This document shows, piece after piece, positions 61,862 to 64,000 of a stretch of 64,000 nt of DNA (positions within the stretch are counted from its first letter, which is position 1; each line of letters begins with the position of its first letter). The stretch covers positions 186,001 to 250,000 of the forward strand of contig JAWLAT010000005.1 in NCBI GenBank assembly GCA_041395325.1, in the 5' to 3' direction. Made by a program: the position numbers and the translations under genes. The DNA comes from JAWLAT01 sp041395325. GTDB lineage: Bacteria; Pseudomonadota; Gammaproteobacteria; Xanthomonadales; SZUA-5. Under the pieces are notes generated by a model that searched no databases, was not told the origin of the DNA, and saw only the letters and a program-made list of their open reading frames with translations.

Positions 61862-64000
61862 ATGAACATGAGCTATCGCCCGAACTTCGCAGTACTAACC
61901 GGTATCACCCTGATCGTGGTCTGCGCCAACGCGCTGCAGGCCGCACAGATCGACATTCCCGGCCCGCCGGGCAGCGTCAGCTTCGGTGACCAGGTGCATG
62001 TGCTGCCGAACGGCAACATCGTGGTGGTCGACCTGGGTGGGCCGGTCGCCAACGTCGGCGCGGTGCATCTGTATGACCCGCAGGGTACGTTGATTTCCAC
62101 GCTGACCGGGGGTACCACCGATGACCGTGTGGGCTTTCGCATCGAGGTACTGCCCAGCGGCAACTTTCTGGTCCGCAGTCCGGATTGGGACAACACGGCC
62201 GCCGGCGCCATCGATGCCGGTGCCGTCACCTGGGTCAGCGGCAGTGCTGGGCTGTCCGGGGTCGTTTCCCCGGCCAACTCGCTGGTTGGCACCGGCTTCG
62301 ATGAGCGGGTCGGCACCAACATCACGGTATTGAGCAACGGCAACTATCTGGTCGCGACACCAGAATGGGACAACGGCGCTGTCACCGATGTCGGCGCGGT
62401 CACCTGGGGCAGCGGCAGCAGCGGGATCAGTGGCCCGATCAGTGCAACCAACTCGCTGATCGGATCCACCAGCGATGACCAGACGGGCGACTCGGTGACC
62501 GCGCTGAGCAACGGCCACTATGTGGTGTGCTCACCCGGCTGGAACAATGGCGCACTGGCCAATGCCGGTGCCGCCACCTGGGCCAATGGCACCAGCGGGA
62601 TCGTCGGTCTGGTGACGGCGGCCAACTCGCTGGTGGGCCCCAAGGCCGGGGACCGGGTCTGTGATCAACCGCCCGTTGCACTGAGCAATGGTCACTATGT
62701 CGTGCGAAGTACGGTATGGGACAACAGCTCTGCCAGCAATGCCGGAGCGGTCACCTGGGGCGACGGTCAGACCGGCACCGTGGGCTCGGTCACCACCGGC
62801 AACTCTTTCGTCGGTCGCGGCAACAATGAGCGCACCGGGCTGAGCGTGACGGCGCTGAGCAACGGCAACTACGTGGTCAGCAGCCCCGGCTGGATGAACG
62901 GCCCGACCGTCAACGCAGGCGCCGTCACGCTGCTGGCCGGCAATGGTCCGGTGTCGACCTTCGCCGGCACGGCCATCTCGCTGGTCGGCAGCAGTCCTGA
63001 CGACCAGGTCGGCGCCGGCCCGGGTCGAATCATCGCGCTGAGCAATGGCAACTATGTGGTCGCCTCGAGCAGCTGGGACAACGGTGCCAACGCCGACGTG
63101 GGTGCCGTGACCTGGGGCAGTGGCACCAGCGGCGTCACCGGCGTCATTTCGGCAGCCAACTCGCTGGTCGGAACGACCCCCGATGACCAGATCGGAGAAA
63201 GCGTCACGGCCCTGACCAACGGCCACTACGTCGCGGCAAGTCCTAGCTGGAGCAACGGCGCATTCACCGATGCCGGTGCCTTCACCTGGGGCAATGGCAA
63301 CAGCGGCACCGTGGGACCAGTGTCCGGCGCCAACTCGATGGTCGGCAGCGCCATGAACGATTTTGTCGGCAGCGCGGGGGGCGCGATACCCCTCAGCAAC
63401 GGCAACTATGTCGTGCGCAGTCGGCAATGGGACAACGGTGCCGTTGCCGATGCGGGTGCGGTGACCTGGCGCAACGGGACAGTGCCGACCAGCGGGGCGA
63501 TTTCGCCTGCCAATTCGATCGTCGGCAGCAGTGCCGGGGATAATCTCGGTCAATCTGTGTTGGCCCTGCCCAACGGGCATTTCGTGCTCACAGCCCCATC
63601 CTGGGACAATGGCGCTATCAGCGGCGCTGGCGCCGTCAGCTGGGTCAACGGCGCCACTGGCCGGACGGGTCCCCTCTCGGCCGCCAACTCGCTGGTCGGG
63701 ACCACCGTCAGCGATGCGCTGGGTCAGGGTCTGCGGGCCTACTCCGACGCCAACTACGTCATCAGAAGTCCACTTTGGGACAACGGCAACGTCGTTAACG
63801 CCGGCGCCGTCACACTGGCTTTGGGCACCGAGCCATTGAGCGGCAACATCATGGCCGCCAACAGCGTACTTGGCGGGATTAGCGTCGGTTCGTCCACCTT
63901 CTCGATTGACTACGACCCGACCCGTCAGCGCGTCGCCGTAGGCCGCCCGGCCGAAAATCTGCTCAGTCTGCTGACGTTGGGGCCGGTGACCGATGAGCTA
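61862..64000 (+). CDS. Secreted DUF5650-type repeat protein (3' truncated by window)
   Basis: The frame stays open from ATG 61862 to the end, giving 713 residues without a stop. GAGG lies 8 bp upstream; Met3 is an alternative. The signal peptide is NFAVLTGITLIVVCANALQA. About eleven repeats of 60-65 residues follow, with the pattern LSNGNYVVxSPxWDNG, GAVTWGSGTSG and ISAANSLVGTTPDDQ, typical of DUF5650. The repeats probably form an extended or propeller-like secreted protein. The missing C-terminus may carry the FE motif seen in its neighbours. Confidence 0.85.
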   Translation, partial: MNMSYRPNFAVLTGITLIVVCANALQAAQIDIPGPPGSVSFGDQVHVLPNGNIVVVDLGGPVANVGAVHLYDPQGTLISTLTGGTTDDRVGFRIEVLPSGNFLVRSPDWDNTAAGAIDAGAVTWVSGSAGLSGVVSPANSLVGTGFDERVGTNITVLSNGNYLVATPEWDNGAVTDVGAVTWGSGSSGISGPISATNSLIGSTSDDQTGDSVTALSNGHYVVCSPGWNNGALANAGAATWANGTSGIVGLVTAANSLVGPKAGDRVCDQPPVALSNGHYVVRSTVWDNSSASNAGAVTWGDGQTGTVGSVTTGNSFVGRGNNERTGLSVTALSNGNYVVSSPGWMNGPTVNAGAVTLLAGNGPVSTFAGTAISLVGSSPDDQVGAGPGRIIALSNGNYVVASSSWDNGANADVGAVTWGSGTSGVTGVISAANSLVGTTPDDQIGESVTALTNGHYVAASPSWSNGAFTDAGAFTWGNGNSGTVGPVSGANSMVGSAMNDFVGSAGGAIPLSNGNYVVRSRQWDNGAVADAGAVTWRNGTVPTSGAISPANSIVGSSAGDNLGQSVLALPNGHFVLTAPSWDNGAISGAGAVSWVNGATGRTGPLSAANSLVGTTVSDALGQGLRAYSDANYVIRSPLWDNGNVVNAGAVTLALGTEPLSGNIMAANSVLGGISVGSSTFSIDYDPTRQRVAVGRPAENLLSLLTLGPVTDEL

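Overview
The window is GC-rich bacterial chromosome. It most resembles a gammaproteobacterium of the Lysobacterales/Xanthomonadales, near the Dokdonella/Ahniella/Rhodanobacter type. This is inferred from the RelA type, the palindromic GTAGGAGCCTGC-type intergenic repeats and the many large secreted repeat proteins, not from any marker search. No rRNA, tRNA or CRISPR array was seen.

Layout. 1-5.4 kb: the 3' end of relA, a REP-like repeat field, a predicted membrane protein and a DUF1963/YwqG-like protein. 5.6-13.1 kb: a compact three-gene defence-type operon with atypical base composition (PLD-SNF2 helicase, type ISP-like adenine methyltransferase, DUF3800). 13.1-29 kb: large secreted proteins (Calx-beta, beta-helix, 21-repeat FG-GAP) mixed with a HigBA toxin-antitoxin pair, a PPK2 kinase, an intact IS5-type element and a molybdopterin oxidoreductase. 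29-31 kb: a HAD phosphatase convergent with psuG. 31-48 kb: mostly minus-strand secreted proteins (16-blade SBBP-like, BNR lipoprotein, seven-blade integrin-like, RTX-like), an ArsR/AHSA1 pair and a decayed FAD-oxidoreductase remnant. 48-55 kb: a glycosyltransferase, an M20 amidohydrolase, a lipoprotein and an ECF sigma factor coupled to a Ser/Thr kinase with an extracytoplasmic repeat region. 55-64 kb: a duplicated secreted-protein module (one copy frameshifted by 8 bp) around an ankyrin protein, a peroxiredoxin/TetR operon with a clear promoter and two operators, a DIP1984-like protein and a DUF5650-type repeat protein running off the end.

Two themes stand out. First, seven otherwise different exported proteins carry a short motif at or near the C-terminus, D-x-[LIV]-[LFY]-[AST]-[DN]-[SG]-F-E. 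Second, several repeat proteins have blade counts matching closed beta-propellers (7, 3x7, 2x8, 7). The 5.6-13.1 kb operon is the best candidate for an under-described defence system. Most long ORFs antisense to the GC-rich repeat genes are frame shadows and are left out.
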